Shown in pieces: positions 1 to 13,252 of a stretch of DNA of 64,000 nt. Each line of letters starts with the position of its first letter. Within the stretch, counting starts at the first letter, position 1. Under the pieces are notes generated by a model. The model worked only from the letters and a program-made list of their open reading frames with translations, was not told the DNA's origin and made no database searches. This stretch comes from Rotaria socialis. Its lineage: Eukaryota > Rotifera > Eurotatoria > Philodinida > Philodinidae. The stretch spans positions 1 to 64,000 of the forward strand of contig CAJNYU010001314.1 of the NCBI GenBank assembly GCA_905331475.1, read 5' to 3'. A program made the translations under genes and the position numbers.

Positions 1-32
1 AAGATGTACTAATTTGTCAAAATCTGCCATTT

Positions 33-115
33 TCTGATTAATTTCTGATTTTTCAGAGAAAGTTTCTGATCGTTTTCTGATTTTGAAAAAATATTTTCTG
101 ATTTTTCAATTTTTG
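33..115. repeat. Degenerate TTTCTGAT word cluster
   Basis: The word TTTCTGAT or close variants recurs about five times in 80 bp, separated by T- or A-rich spacers. It is probably the edge of a dispersed repeat that continues to the left of the window. No coding potential is visible. Confidence 0.4.
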
Positions 116-429
116 ATCTGGCCACCCTGAATGCCATTCTCAATTTTATGAAGTGTAGCTTTTCGAGGTTTACCAGAAAGATTTTCTCACCAAATACGTA
201 ATTGAATGTGCTATTTCTAATAAAGCTGCTTTCAAATTAAAACTCGTAGTAGTGTGAAGCATTTTCGCTCCAATACTACTCTTGTAACCGGATTTCTGTC
301 ATTTGTGATCGATATTCGATAGTTTCAAACAGATTAATTCCCACTTAACTGAATTTAAATATTATATTTGTTTTAAAAATAAAATCTAATTCGATTTAAT
401 TATTTCTACAACTTTTGTTTTCAGTCGGA

Positions 430-800
430 TCTGTGTTGTAGTAAGTGGCTTAATACGATTGGATCGTATACGACGTGATCCGACAATATCCGGTAACGAA
501 ACTTTACCAGAATCCGCCGTGCCGCATGACGCTCGATTTCATGGTAGATCCGGCTTAATCAGTATCACCGGAACCAATCGGATCATATCAGAACGGAACG
601 ATCCTACTCACCGGATTATCTGCCCTGATATTTTCCGGCAATGTAAATCTTGCCGGTTCTCGGAGAATCCGGTAACCAGATTTGATAAGAAAACAAAGAA
701 AATCATTGGAATTCACTAGAAATTAACCGACCGAATCCGGTCACCATGTTACATCGGAATTATAACCCGTCCGACAAGAACCGACTGATCGATAATGACC
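430..800. repeat. TCGGAT/ATCCGG word-repeat domain
   Basis: About 370 bp are packed with variants of TCGGAT, ATCCGG and CCGAC in both orientations, giving a GC content well above the flanks. The reading frame through 459-719 is a by-product of this composition, not a gene. Similar domains occur at about 49021-49170 and 56928-57287; the last has recognisable inverted ends. I infer the inside of a non-autonomous DNA transposon, but no clean terminal repeats or target duplication were found here. Confidence 0.5.
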
Positions 801-984
801 TGGGATATTTTCAGTTCTTTTCGCTTGCTGTATGTTGTATTCGTTTTGACTTTATTTTGTCCTTTACTCTACAGAACTTGATTTTATGCATGCCCTTCAC
901 ACTTTAATTTTAATCGCCGGAAAAAAATAAATATCATAATATAAAGTTTCAAGTAAAATAAAAACAAAAATCTTAATCTAAGGT

Positions 985-1065
985 TGAAGTTAACAGAAGT
1001 ACAGTGAAGTGCCAAGAAGTACGAGAAGTACAGAAGTTCGCTTTTCCTCCCTTGACTCGCACTCA
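985..1065. repeat. GAAGTA word cluster
   Basis: GAAGTAC, GAAGTG and GAAGTT recur about seven times in 80 bp. A related AAGTA cluster is at 14800-14900. No terminal repeats were seen. Confidence 0.4.
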
Positions 1066-3428
1066 CAAGGAAAAGACAGAAATATATGAGAAGAAGTAAA
1101 TATAGCGTACATATTATAGATGCAGTATTTCTACGAAATATGAGGAAGTTATATAATATCAATTCAATATTATAGTGTTCATATTTTCAATTACTTTTGA
1201 ATATTCACTTCAACAAGTATTTTTAAGTTTACAATATGCTCGTAAGAATAATGTGTATTCATTGTTTTTCATAATTTCAACTATGAAAAAACTTCCTGCG
1301 TGTTGCTTTTATGTAAAAACAGATTCACAAATCCATTTAAATCTCATTACTACTCTACTTGTTTCAAAGCTTATATTCACTGATCTATACTTCAGGAATT
1401 TTCTCTACTCATTCTACCTCGGTGCCACCTGACAAAAATTTTATAGTATAAACTCCTAACCTTATGTGTGCCAGACAATAGATTTTCCACACACCTATGA
1501 TCAAAAGACACCCTGTATGAACTAATCTAAAGCTTTCTCTTTATCGTTTTTCGTCGACTTCTACATGAGATGAGCCCTACATTGAAGTCACTTCATATAG
1601 CCGATACATTGCTCTGTTGCTGAAATGTTCTCATCTTTATTAGGTGACGAAACTTTATGAATATAGGGAAAACCTAAAGTTTGTTTTTATTCTATACCAT
1701 TGAAATAGCCACATCAGCAGTAGGATTGATTTTGAACTAACATTTTGTAATGTATAACATTAGTGCCGACCCGACAAGAATTTACAACTGCTGGCTAAAA
1801 CTTTCTATTCATAAAAATATATGGAAGCTTTAGTTTTCATTCAATAGAGACAGATTATCGGATTCAAAATGAGTTCATCCTAATCTGGTTTAGTGAAAAC
1901 TAGAACTATGATGTCTCATTAGTTTTCATAGAAAAAGAAATGAAATTTTGAGTTTGTTTATAGCGTATTGAACATGACTGATTGACGTATAAAAATAGTT
2001 ACTGAATAAGGAGCAAAATGTTGTAATTACATCATTGAGTAAAATCGCAAGTTCGACCACAAATTCACATAAAATAGTCTTTAATTTCTTCTTTCTTTCA
2101 TCATTCTACTATTCATGTATTTAGTGTAATAATAAAGAGATGGTTCACTCTTCTAATGTTTTACTCACCACGAATCAGAATTCAAAATAAATAAAGTGTT
2201 GTTATTATTATTGGAAAAATTCTTACTACCTACATCGTTTGCCTATTTTTTTCCTGATGACTTCTTATCTGTATTTTACGATATGACAGCATTTATATTC
2301 TCTATTTGCTCTAGCTCCTTTTTTCATGCGTCTCAAAACGCGTAATAATACGAACTCTATTAAAAAGAACTACATATAGAAACACTGAAATATTCAGTAA
2401 GCGAGTAGGCGATGGAGTGGTGACAAAACAAAATAAATTCTTATCTCTATAAAATTTAATTTTCTGTGATGTCAAGTGATGAATTTCTTTTAAAAAAATC
2501 GATGCTGACTGTAACTAGAAGACGAGACATTAAGCCTCTGCTCGATCTTTCGATTATTCTATTTCAACAGACTAGAATTCTATTTGTTAAAATATTTTGC
2601 ATCTATTTTAAATTGAGATAAAAATCAAATCAATAAACTCATACCGCTATTCGGCACTTGATTTTATCACTCACTGAAAATAAGAGAAAGAAGAAATTTA
2701 GCTTACGGATTTGAATTTTTACTTCAAAAATATTCACATGGTTATGAAAATAAAGTAAAAACAGATTTATGATACAATACATGTATAGCAATTTAGAAGT
2801 ATCCTGAAATTTTTTCTTGTTAAATTCACAAAATTAAAGCATGTATAAATAGTGGCTGAAAGAAGTCAAGCAGAATCGTTCAAAAATATCAATACTAAAT
2901 CAAAAAATCAAAATATACACATTTTCAGATAGCAAGTACTGTCAAGTGTAAGAAAAAGAAATTCAACGATAGCGAACTTTTCTTAATCTTAAAAGTCATA
3001 AAAACGATGCACCTATTTTTTTTAAATGTGACTTATTCAATAATATCCTACGACTACTATGAGAATGCGAAGCAAAATGCCTGTAATTCATGTTACTAAT
3101 TTTTTACTCTAATTCGAAGATGTTGATTTTTTCTCATCATCTCTTTTTTTATTTTGCAAGTAGAATAGCTAAGCCAATTCACTTTGAATAATCATGTTTT
3201 TTAAAATGTGATTCTCTAATTATAACTATGCCTCTCTCTGTTTTGATAGTATATTGATTTTATTAACTTATTATTCAAATATTCTTGAAAAGCAGTAGTC
3301 CTCATCTCTGATGATGTAATTAAACAAATGAATGTAAAAATGCTTGTAAACATATCAGAATCTAAATTAGCACCAACTAATAAAAAACACTTGATTACAA
3401 TAGATGATGATAGTAAGAAAAGAAGTTT
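1066..3428. other. Gene-free AT-rich stretch
   Basis: I see no reading frame with protein-like composition, no RNA gene and no well-formed repeat here. The short frames at 884-1432 are low-complexity F/L/I-rich shadows. Confidence 0.5.
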
Positions 3429-3740
3429 TCATGTGGAACTTTGGTTGCCATTGTAATGATCTTTGTCGAAGTCAGTTTCAATTGATTGTTGTGACAACAT
3501 TACTTCTTTTTTAATCAATAATTGTTGGATATGGATCGGGGTCTGTGGCACATCACCAACATCAACCATAATTTTAATAAATATTGTATCATCGCGATCA
3601 TATGGATGAGATTTTTGTTGGATCATCGCCAATAAAAACAATTTAGCTGTACTACTAGAAATATTAATTTCTGAGTTTAGTCTTTGCAAACTATTCGATT
3701 TAACATTTATGTGATTTTGCAATTCAAGAGAAGCTTTAAA
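3429..3740 (-). pseudogene. Possible coding fragment, unrecognised
   Basis: A minus-strand frame of about 100 codons has a balanced, soluble-protein composition (NSLQRLNSEI, IFIKIMVDVGDVP), unlike the F/I/L-rich noise nearby. It continues a few codons upstream of its first ATG before meeting a TGA, so that ATG need not be a start. I recognise no family. It may be one exon or a remnant of a larger gene; no convincing splice partner was found. Low confidence. Confidence 0.25.
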
Positions 3741-4570
3741 ATCGTATCATTTGTTAGTCTATACATTTGATCAAAAAACAGTGACATAAGTGTACGTCTA
3801 GCAGTTGCGTTGCATGCTCATTTAATTAAAGTTGAGCTAGTTTCTTGTAGTCAGTTGGTGATGAATAAAACGGAGGCGAATAAATTGATTCATTCAATGT
3901 ATATTTTGAAATGAAAACAAGTTATCGTTCTTCAAATCGAGTCTGGCATTCAATATTTTTCACTGATGGGATATTTTACTTTTGCTACCTAGTTACCATT
4001 CCATAAATTCTACAACAGAAATAAAATAAATATGATGCAAAATGTTCATACTCAGTAAACGAGCAAACGGTGACTTTGAACACAGATTTCGAGAAAGAAC
4101 TCTGCCAACGAAAAAGCACTTTGCTCTATTCTGATTTTCATCTCGACACCACTATGATATGAAACACAGTTGCACGATTAGCTACCAATATACTTCGATC
4201 TAAATTAAGGATGTTTTCCTATTTGTTTTGGTAATAAATTTAAAATTATTATCTAGAAGTAAAGAATCTAACCCACTCATTTTTTTCAAGAAATCATTGA
4301 ATCTTTCTCAGCAAAACACACAGAGTTACTTCGTAATCCTTAAACAAAACCATTTCTTAAACATAATGAATATATTTGAAAGATCGATCGGGCATTATCT
4401 TTAAACAAAACAAAAAGGTTTTTGAATAGTTGTGCTTGTTCAGGCTTATTGCTCCATAGTTATGTTTAACAAATAAATCAATAATAAGGGAAACAGAATT
4501 ATTTAATTGTAAGCATGTACGTGAAGCCAATCGTTTTGTGTTAATCGATGTAATAAATCTAATGTTCGGA

Positions 4571-4760
4571 TTAATAGAGCCTGGGGCATAAATAGGGGGG
4601 GGCGTAACGCCCCCTGCTTTCGAAAATTAATAGGGAAAGAGCTGTTTACGCTCCCCTGCCTCCAAAAGTTTCGTTTTTTAGGTCAGGAAAACAGAAAAAT
4701 TAGAGTTACGCCCCCCCCCTCAGAGACCTGGCTTACGCCCCTGCCCATACCTACACCCAC
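4571..4760. repeat. CGTAACGCCCC word-repeat patch
   Basis: GC-rich words related to TTACGCCCC and its complement GGGGCGTAA occur four or five times in both orientations, with G and C runs of seven or more. The patch begins about 55 bp beyond the stop codon of the ADP-ribosyltransferase-TPR gene and contrasts with AT-rich flanks. It resembles the other word-repeat elements here; its exact ends are unclear. Confidence 0.5.
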
Positions 4761-4814
4761 ACCCTTATAAGTTTATTAGCTATCAAAAAGAATTCACATT
4801 ATTCATTATAATTA

Positions 4815-7800
4815 TCAGTTATAATTTTGGAAATGTTTTAGTATATTTCGGATGCGTCTTAGTTCAACTAAGTTAATTGATTCTGATAAATTTAATAACT
4901 TAATGACTTTGTTAAAACAATTCTTAGCAAGAATTTTTTCTCCATAATATATATAAATATATCCAAGCATTTCATAGTTATCAGACATTGAAGAATGTTT
5001 CGTGTAAAATGATGAATTTTTAGCTGTTTCAATAGATCTATCATAATAGTAATAAGCCATATCGTATTGTTCTGACATCAAATAACAAAATCCTAATTGA
5101 TTGTTTAAATGAATCATTTCCGATTTTCTATCGTCAATATGATTATTTTGGTCTTCTTGAATTTTTAATGCTTGTTCAAAATATTCCATAGCTGATTCAT
5201 ACATTTCTTTTTGGCCATAACAATGAGCCATGGTTATACATAAACGATAAATAAGAGAAATATTTTCGATTTCTATACTTCGATATATTCCAAATGCAAT
5301 TAAACAATGATCAACCGATGAATTCCAATCTTGTATACTACAAAAACAAAAGCCAATTTGAGCATGTACATCAGCTAGTTTAACAAAATCTTCTTGTTTA
5401 TCTAATTGCTCTTGTATAATTTGAAAATATTCAATAGCACTAGAAAAATCTTCTAGTTTTTGATAGCAAACACCAAGTTGATAATAGAATTCAATTATTT
5501 TCGAATTATTATATGGATTAATATCTATTGCTTTTTTATAAAAACTAATAGCCATAGTTTCGCCATGAGATATTTCTTGATAACAAAAGCCAAGTTCAGA
5601 ATACAGATCGAAGACTAATTTTGTACTCAAACAATCTAGGAATTTCAAACTACTTTGATAATGTTCTATAGATGAATTCCAATCTTGTTGACTTTTATAG
5701 ATTTTACCAATTCTCCAATGTATATCAGCTATCTTTTTTTCTTCGTCAGTGTTGGGCTCAATAATTTTGTTATATAATTCTAAAGCGTTTTCATAGAACT
5801 TCAGAGACAAATGAGACATTGATTTTTGTTCATAACATTTACCGATGCGAACATATGAATCGGCAATATATGATTTATCATCAATATTTAAAGCTTGTTG
5901 AATAGTCAACATTTTTTGAAAATAACCAAGAGCTAAATCATAGCTTTGATTTTTTTGATAAAACCATCCTAATTGAAAATTCATATCCATTGCTTGTACT
6001 TTATTATGGTTGGAGTGACTAGTTTCTTCTTGGATTTTTAAAGCTATTTGAAAATGTTCTATAAATAACTCCATATTTTGTTGCATGTTATAGCAACAAC
6101 CAATTTTATAATTGAATTCAACAATATTTATTGATACATCTTCATCCGGATCTGTTTGTAATATAGCTAAACCTTTTTGATAACAATCCATGGCTAAATC
6201 ATACTGTTTATTTTTAAAATAAAAATTTCCAGCATGTTCGTACATGTAAATACTTTCGTCAGATTCCATAACATTGATGTTTGCTGTTTTCTCTATTTCA
6301 ACACATTTTATATAATGAATAAGAGCTAAATCATAATCGTCTAAAGCAACAAAACAATTTGCAATTGTATAATTAAAATCAAATATTTCTTGTTGATATT
6401 CATTATTATTCGATTTTTCAATTAACTTCAATCCTTCAAATTGATTTTCCATGGCTAAATTGTATTCATTTAATTTGTAGTATAATTGGCCAATGTCTTC
6501 ATAACATCCCAACGCTATTTCAATGATATGACTTGTTAAAAACTGATTGTCAAGATTTTTTATTTTATATAAAGTTTTTTCGTATTGGCTGATAGCTAAG
6601 TGATAATTTTGAGTTCTTTCATAAAGTCCTCCTATTCGTGTATTTAGAAAAAATAGAACTCGATATTTATCATTACTATCCGGTATGTTTTCAATGTCAG
6701 TTAACATTCGTCGAAATTGTTCAACACATAAAGAAAGTTGTTTTGCTTTTGTATATATCAATAAGATCAAGATTATAATTTGATGGAAATCATTAAAATT
6801 AAAATAAGTCCCATTGTATAAATATTTATCAGAAAATTCCGATAAAATTTTCATATTGTGTTCAACATTCTTATCGTATTGTTCAACAATTAGTTGCGTC
6901 ATAGTCGATATATATTGCGAACGTGCATTTTTCATAATTTCATAATTATTATATTCTACGGATTTTCTAACTAATTTTTCATAATATTCTGCAGCCAAGC
7001 TATAGTTTTGTTCTTGATAAAAAATGTCGCCCATCAGTAAATATGACAATTCAATTCTCTTGACATCTAATGATTTTTCACTAATTGCTAATGATAGATT
7101 AGCATTTTGAATAGCTAAATTATATTGTTTTAATTTAAGATAGCACAATGCGGTACGATTGTATACCATATCGATATCTGCATTGTCATTGTTAACCTTT
7201 TGATTATTCAAGATTTCTAAACAATAATAAATTGATAAATCATATTTTTCAATTGAGTAATACATTTCAGCAAGATTATCACATATTCGCAAACGCAATG
7301 GATGAGAATTGGAATAAATATTCTTTTGAAATAATAAAGATTGCTCATAATGTTCAATAGACATATTCGTATGTGATTGCTTTTTATAGATTTTAGCAAG
7401 TGTACAATGCGTTTCACTAAGTGCGATACTATTCTTTGTTTCTGTAAAATTTTCTAACGATTTTCGACAATGATTTAAAGCTTCAGAATAATTGCCTTGT
7501 TTTAAATAACATTTACCAAGGCATAAATGAATTGGACCAAGTAGTTGAGCATTAGAATCTGTTGGTAGATTTTGCAATGCTTCTTGAATATAATTAAATG
7601 CTAATTCAGTTTCTTTCTTGGCTAGACAAATTAAACTCAATCTTAATAAACTAACTGCTATTGACACTGAATAATTATTGATAAAGTTTTTATGTATTTT
7701 ATAAGATTCAAGAGCATATTTTAATGCTAAGTCATGTTGACCATTTTGGGCATAAGCATCCGCTAAATTTCCAGTAATAATATAAGTTTCATATTCATTT

Positions 7801-9860
7801 AATTGTTTATTATCATAATTAGAAAGACTATTTCTATATAGTTCTTCAAAATATTCAATCGCTTTTTTATTTGAACCAATCGTTAATAAAAATTTACCAA
7901 AAAATGAATAAGCATTTATATTCGAAAGAATGTTATCAATTAAATTATCTTGTAAATATTCTCTTTCTATTTGAAAATAATCACTTTTTAGATACTCAAT
8001 ATTATTATCAATACCAATCATTGATACAATATATTTATCATCTTTATATTGAACATTTTGTATTTGAAATATAGCACCAAGATCAAATAAAACTTCATCT
8101 TCCGAAGGATTAACACTCATTCGTGCTATATAACCATAAATAATATTTTTTAGATCAGTCTCAATTTTTATTTCGAAAATAACATTTGCACCAAGGAACT
8201 ATTCATAAAGACCGTTCAAATAAAAGTCGCAGTTTCGGACTACCTCCCTACTCCTTCCTATTCAGATCCCGCCCCAAACACCTACTGAACGTCCAGCTTA
8301 ATCTTGCCATAGCCTAAACGATTTTCAGATCCGAGACAAAAACTAACCGAATAACAAATTAACAAAACAATCTATCACCAAACTTAAATTGATCGTCTCA
8401 TAAATATTAGGGTGTGAGCAGTACTTTTCCTTCGTTAAATAGATCAAAACTAGAATTGAATACAAATGTATTTCGTAAAATACATGTTACACACATGCAT
8501 CGAACTCTGGCGAACAGTAAACGCGAAAAATATTTAAAAGAAAATTTCTAATGCCAAAAATCCTTGAAAATCGAACGATGTCCATGTGCCAATAGCCGCT
8601 ATGGTTACTTAATATTCAATGATTTCAACATACAGGTTCCTATCCAACTCTAATCATTGTAAAAATTATTTTTGAAGCAACCGAAGCATTGAAACATATT
8701 TCGTTTTTTTTCGGAAAAAAAGTTGAAATATTTATACTAGATCTGCCTGTGTGAAAAAAATTGGTGGTTTACCACTAAAGTGATTCTGTTAGCCGGTTCG
8801 CCGATGATCTTCGACAATTAGTTGCTCCAAATAATCAATTTTTCTTATTTTAAATGTATTTTTCCTGTCCCCTTTACCTGGACGTTCTTTATATATGAAC
8901 TTGAAACATTTCGGCTACATCTCGTTTAAACGTAGTCGATAAAAATCCATTTGTTGACACGTATCTACCAACAGATTGTTTTATTTGATCAATGATTTTA
9001 ATTGGTAATGTTAAACCACGGTAAACTAATATTGCTTCAAGTGACTCTTGATACGTTTGAAAATTATCATCGAATAATAATTTTAAATTTTTACAAAGAT
9101 CTTTAAGAAAATATCTTAAGCGAAACAACGCTTCAATATCTTCAGTGCGTAAAGCTTTATTAATAAAACGGTATAGAAAAGAATCTTTTGTATACCAATG
9201 TATAGCTTCAGATGATTTATATGTTTGTGCAAATATATCAATGTCTTCGAGATATTTTTTATTTAATCGATAATAAGATCGACAATAATCAATTAGTTGC
9301 TGTTTACATTGTTCAGTTTCTGTGTGCATAGTCATTAATGTGTCACGAAATAGTTGATACCATAAATAGTTGTTTGATTCATGTTCTAAATCCCGTATCG
9401 GTTTATCATTATGATTAAATAGATTGAATATTGACAAATGTTTTAATATTAAATGAATTTGTTGTTTTACAATAGTAAACAAAGATTCGTATTCTGCATA
9501 AATACCAATGAGCTTCGAATATTTTTTTTCATCAATCAAATCTTGATATAATGAGACATTCAAACAAAATATATAAATTGTGTCAATCTTCTCATTATCA
9601 TGAATTTGAAATAATGCTTCGCGAGAATATCGACCAGCAGTAATTAATATTATTTTTTCATTTCTAATGTTGTCTATAGTTGAAGTCATTTCGTCGAATG
9701 AATGACAAATTTTAACGTGATCATGTGCTTGTTCTAAAGTAATTTTTATTTCGTCATCGATAGTATCATCAAACCACACTATTGTTAGATCTTCATCTGT
9801 ATTAAATGTAAAAATATCTTTCGATTCATTAATTTCTTCTTGTTTTATTGAACGCTTCAT
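4815..9860 (-). CDS. Arginine-type ADP-ribosyltransferase with about 22 TPR repeats
   Basis: I read this as one two-exon gene, complement(join(4815..8198,8901..9860)), of about 1447 aa. Exon 1 gives an N-terminal region of about 270 residues and then the first part of an ART fold: VYRGL (catalytic Arg, about residue 281) and STNGFLSTT (the S-T-S-like motif). Exon 2 supplies the following strand (GANVIFEI) and the catalytic ExE as SEDEV (about 353-355). About 22 TPR units follow, with helix motifs such as AIEYFEELY, ALGYFQKML and AMEYFEQALKIQ, running to the C-terminus. The family transfers ADP-ribose from NAD to arginine; the TPRs probably select partners. The R-S-E triad is complete only if the exons are joined. 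The joint is in phase with GT-AG ends, although the 702-bp intron is long for this window. No signal peptide is seen, so a cytosolic location is inferred. Confidence 0.85.
8199..8900 (-). other. 702-bp intron inside the ART catalytic domain
   Basis: On the minus strand the intron begins GTTCAT after codon CAA and ends ATAG before TTCCTTGG. Removing it joins MFQ to FLGANVIF without a frame change and rebuilds the domain order expected for ART proteins. Most other introns here are 52-73 bp, so an insertion may have enlarged this one; I could not define an element in it. Confidence 0.7.
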
Positions 9861-12800
9861 GATTAGATGCTGATCTCTAAATAATTATACAAAATAATGA
9901 ATAGTATAAATATGGGACAAAACTGATCGATGATTATACTAGGTTTGAGTAAATTATAAAGAAATTGAAATTATAATATCTTCACTGAAATCACAATAAT
10001 TAAACACATCTCTTAATGACGCTGCTACACCTTATGAAGAGTAAGGGTGATTTTCGTCGACATTCGGTATCACAACATGTAAATTTAGTTGCTGATGATT
10101 AAGTTGCGTTGAGGAGGCATTTCATTGGTTAGTTTTTTCCAACAACATTTTTTCGTTCTTGTTTTCTTTTTCTTCTTAGATGATTCGTTTTACTGCTGAC
10201 TGTCATTACGTCATCGCATCGCTGTAACAATTTCATCTGACATTCAACAATCTCTTCTACAGAAGTTTTATAGACAGTCTTCTCCTATTCAAGAGAGATG
10301 TTGACACCTTTACGCCTGGGTGGATTTTTTTCTTTCGGTTATATTTTTATTAGGGCGAAGGTGAGCATCTGCGATCACTAAGTCATTCATTGGACATGTT
10401 TAGTTTTAGCGAAAACGTCGGAGTTGACGTTACAAGGCAACTGAATTTTAAAATCAATGCTAACATTTAATTATATACCATGGAAATGGTTATGTTTATT
10501 GAAAACTGTTCTATTGTAGATTACACAATTCTCTTCGGTCTATGGCACAAGGAAATTTAATATAAAGGTAATTTTTCAACTTCATATGAAATATTTAGAA
10601 TTTTTTTATGTGTATTGTTTGAATCTTTTTGTATTATGAGTACTATTAAGACGCCGCGTCTTTCTTTTACCCTTTTCAAGCCAGTTAATTCTATCCGACT
10701 TGAATAATTTTAGCTATCATGTTAGCAGGGTGTGAGTGTGAGAGATTCATCAGTTTTTTCTCACACAATGGTTTCCTTTAGAATTCATTCAACCATGAAG
10801 TCTAGTTGCCTTTTATTCGTGAGTTAACAATAAATGGGCCATTAGAGTGTATGAGGAAATGCTTACTGATTATGTTTTCTATGTAGCAGTGGACCGTAAT
10901 TTAGTTTTTTTAATGTGTAACGTTGTTGTTTTGTCTTTGCTATAGAATTGATTACGGTATTCTACTAGACTTATCTATGGAAAGATATTTAATATAGTAT
11001 TGAATTTTTGTTTGATCGTTCGTTTGATAAAATGTAGTAAATTTATTTTGTAATCATTCAAACTTTAATAAAACAAAATAGAAGCACGTACATAGTTAAT
11101 TTTTTTCAGTTTGTTCCGTTCAGTTAGAATTTGTCGTAGTCGTTGAATAAATGAAGAGTTCATTGAACCTTTTATAATGCCAATCCGCGTTTACTAACAC
11201 GGAGAATACTATGTGTTGAGGGGATTCAAGCACCATTGTTGTATTATATTCACACTGTTTCGATCGTTTACAATGAGTTTCATGCTGCGAATCGATATTG
11301 TTATTCGATATCTGATCGATTCTTCACTTGAAAGATTAATCGAATCGGATTTAACGTGTATAATCATTGATAGAACTGTTCATCAATGTTGATTGATTTT
11401 AGCCCATTGATGCATTGTGTCGAAATCGACGCGCACTGCTGTTCCCAAATATAACTTAGGTATAGTGATCATGAATTGGTTTAATAAGAATAATACTGAT
11501 TCGTAGGATATCGAAATGCCTTTTATGCTCTATGAGTAAAATCTTTTCAAGAATTTTCAAAAGTAATCAAATAAGAAAGGCACTTATTGCTGAACACAAT
11601 TAATCGATTTTATAGACCGTTCGCTTGTCTTCATCTTTCAGCAAGAAAATAAGGGTTTACAAAGAAGTTTTCTAATTAATCGATGTAGACGAGTTCGAAT
11701 CGTTAGATTTTCTCATTCTATTTTCAATACATTGATTTTCAGCTAAGAGATTGCATCGTAGTTCAGCATCCACATCTTGTTTGTGACTATATCACTACGA
11801 AAAAAATTGATCACGCCGCACCAAATATACTTTTTGAATATAAACCTGATTAATTAAATGGTGAACGAAGATTTGTCGATATGTAGTTAGAAAGCATTTC
11901 GTGATTTAATCTCTTAGAGCGTTGATTATAGTCGATAGGGAGAGGCCGCTTTGGAATACATTTTTTAAAATCATCTTTGGGCTCGTTAGTTGGCGACAGG
12001 GCTCGACGAGGGAATAACTAAATAAACGTAAAATCTAGTAAGAATAAGTCAGTTTTTTTTCTAATTTACTTAGTCAGTAATTGTATTCGTAGATAACGTT
12101 ACTTGTCTATTGTTGCTCTTATTTTATTAGCAATGAGTCTATTTTCTATTGTTGTCAAAATGCAGAATTTGTCTGGTAACGACTAAATATTTCGACATAA
12201 ATCATTCTTATTCGGGTGAGCATTTCATTCCTTACTTCAGTTTAAAAAAATATGAAAGTATAAGGATAAGTTCATCAGTAAATGAGACCCATCTATTCAT
12301 CGAGTGATGTATGAGCTACTTTTGTCGTTGTGCAAGTCAGTATGACTTCTTTTTTTTTTGTTCTTTACACATGACAAATACTTCAGATAAACGAGCATAC
12401 GCGCATTTTTCTCTACGATAATAGAGCCCATTAGAAACAAAAGGCTGCCTTTTATTTTTTGAGTTATAATCTTATTCTTTGTTCTCGGTGAGTAAAAAAA
12501 GATGTTGCTAGATGTAATTCCTAATCGTCGTCACAAATTAAATATTTATTCATGTTCCTTAAACTCTTTTGAATTAATATTTTTACAAATCTAATCCATT
12601 GGGAATGATTCTGAAAATGAAAAATAACTAGATTTTCAATAGTATTCGGAGGATTGCAAATCTATCTGTAAAATTCTATAACTAAAATGGATTAGAACTA
12701 GATGAATCAATATATCAACTGTTGCTCTATTCAACTAAGTATTATTTGGAAAGACTGCAATGATTTACTCGACAAGAATCATAAATTTAACTTTTGCTAA

Positions 12801-13237
12801 AAAGATATGTTAGAAATTCACTAAATTTTTAGTCCAATTGGGGAATAAAACGGGTAAAAAGTAGACAATTTTATAGGAAAACGCTTTTCTTCCCATCTAC
12901 TCCTTGAAATTGATTCCCTTTCTTATTAATGTACAAAATAAATCAATTGAGTACTGGACAGCGAGATGGAGAAATGAATGCTCTACTAAACCATATAGAA
13001 GTTAAACATTTTCGAGTTTTCGTAGAAATACAGCAAACTGAATCATGCTGCCTGCCATATGAATCTTCTGGACACCACAGTTTATATGACTCGCTCCTCA
13101 TATTACAATCTACAATAAAGTTTTCGACTCTTTTTTACATATTCATATTACTTTGAATAAATAAGGATTAGAAATACTTTTTATCAGAATCTTATTTCAT
13201 ATAGGCGGTCTTCCTTTTCGTAGTGAACAAATCTTTG
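9861..13237. other. Gene-free AT-rich stretch
   Basis: About 3.4 kb between divergent genes. Frames are short and low in complexity; the frame at 12929-13156 has no recognisable content. No RNA gene or clear repeat was found. It must hold the upstream regions of both the ART-TPR gene and the acetyltransferase. Confidence 0.5.
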
Positions 13238-13249
13238 CCTTTTTTTTAG
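13238..13249 (+). promoter_or_regulatory. Splice acceptor just before the AAC(3) start codon
   Basis: A run of pyrimidines ends in TTTTTTTAG three bases before the ATG at 13253. It fits the acceptor of a 5'-UTR intron or a spliced-leader trans-splice site; trans-splicing is known in bdelloid rotifers. It also supports the chosen start. Confidence 0.5.
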
Positions 13250-13252
13250 AAA

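Noticed and set aside
459..719. 86-aa plus-strand frame
   Set aside because: It lies wholly inside the TCGGAT word domain, and its content follows the repeated word.
8889..9860. A separate 323-aa ART gene ending at 8889
   Set aside because: Its last three codons read into an intron. Joining at 8901/8198 restores the ART fold and the ExE motif in phase, so it is exon 1 of the ART-TPR gene.
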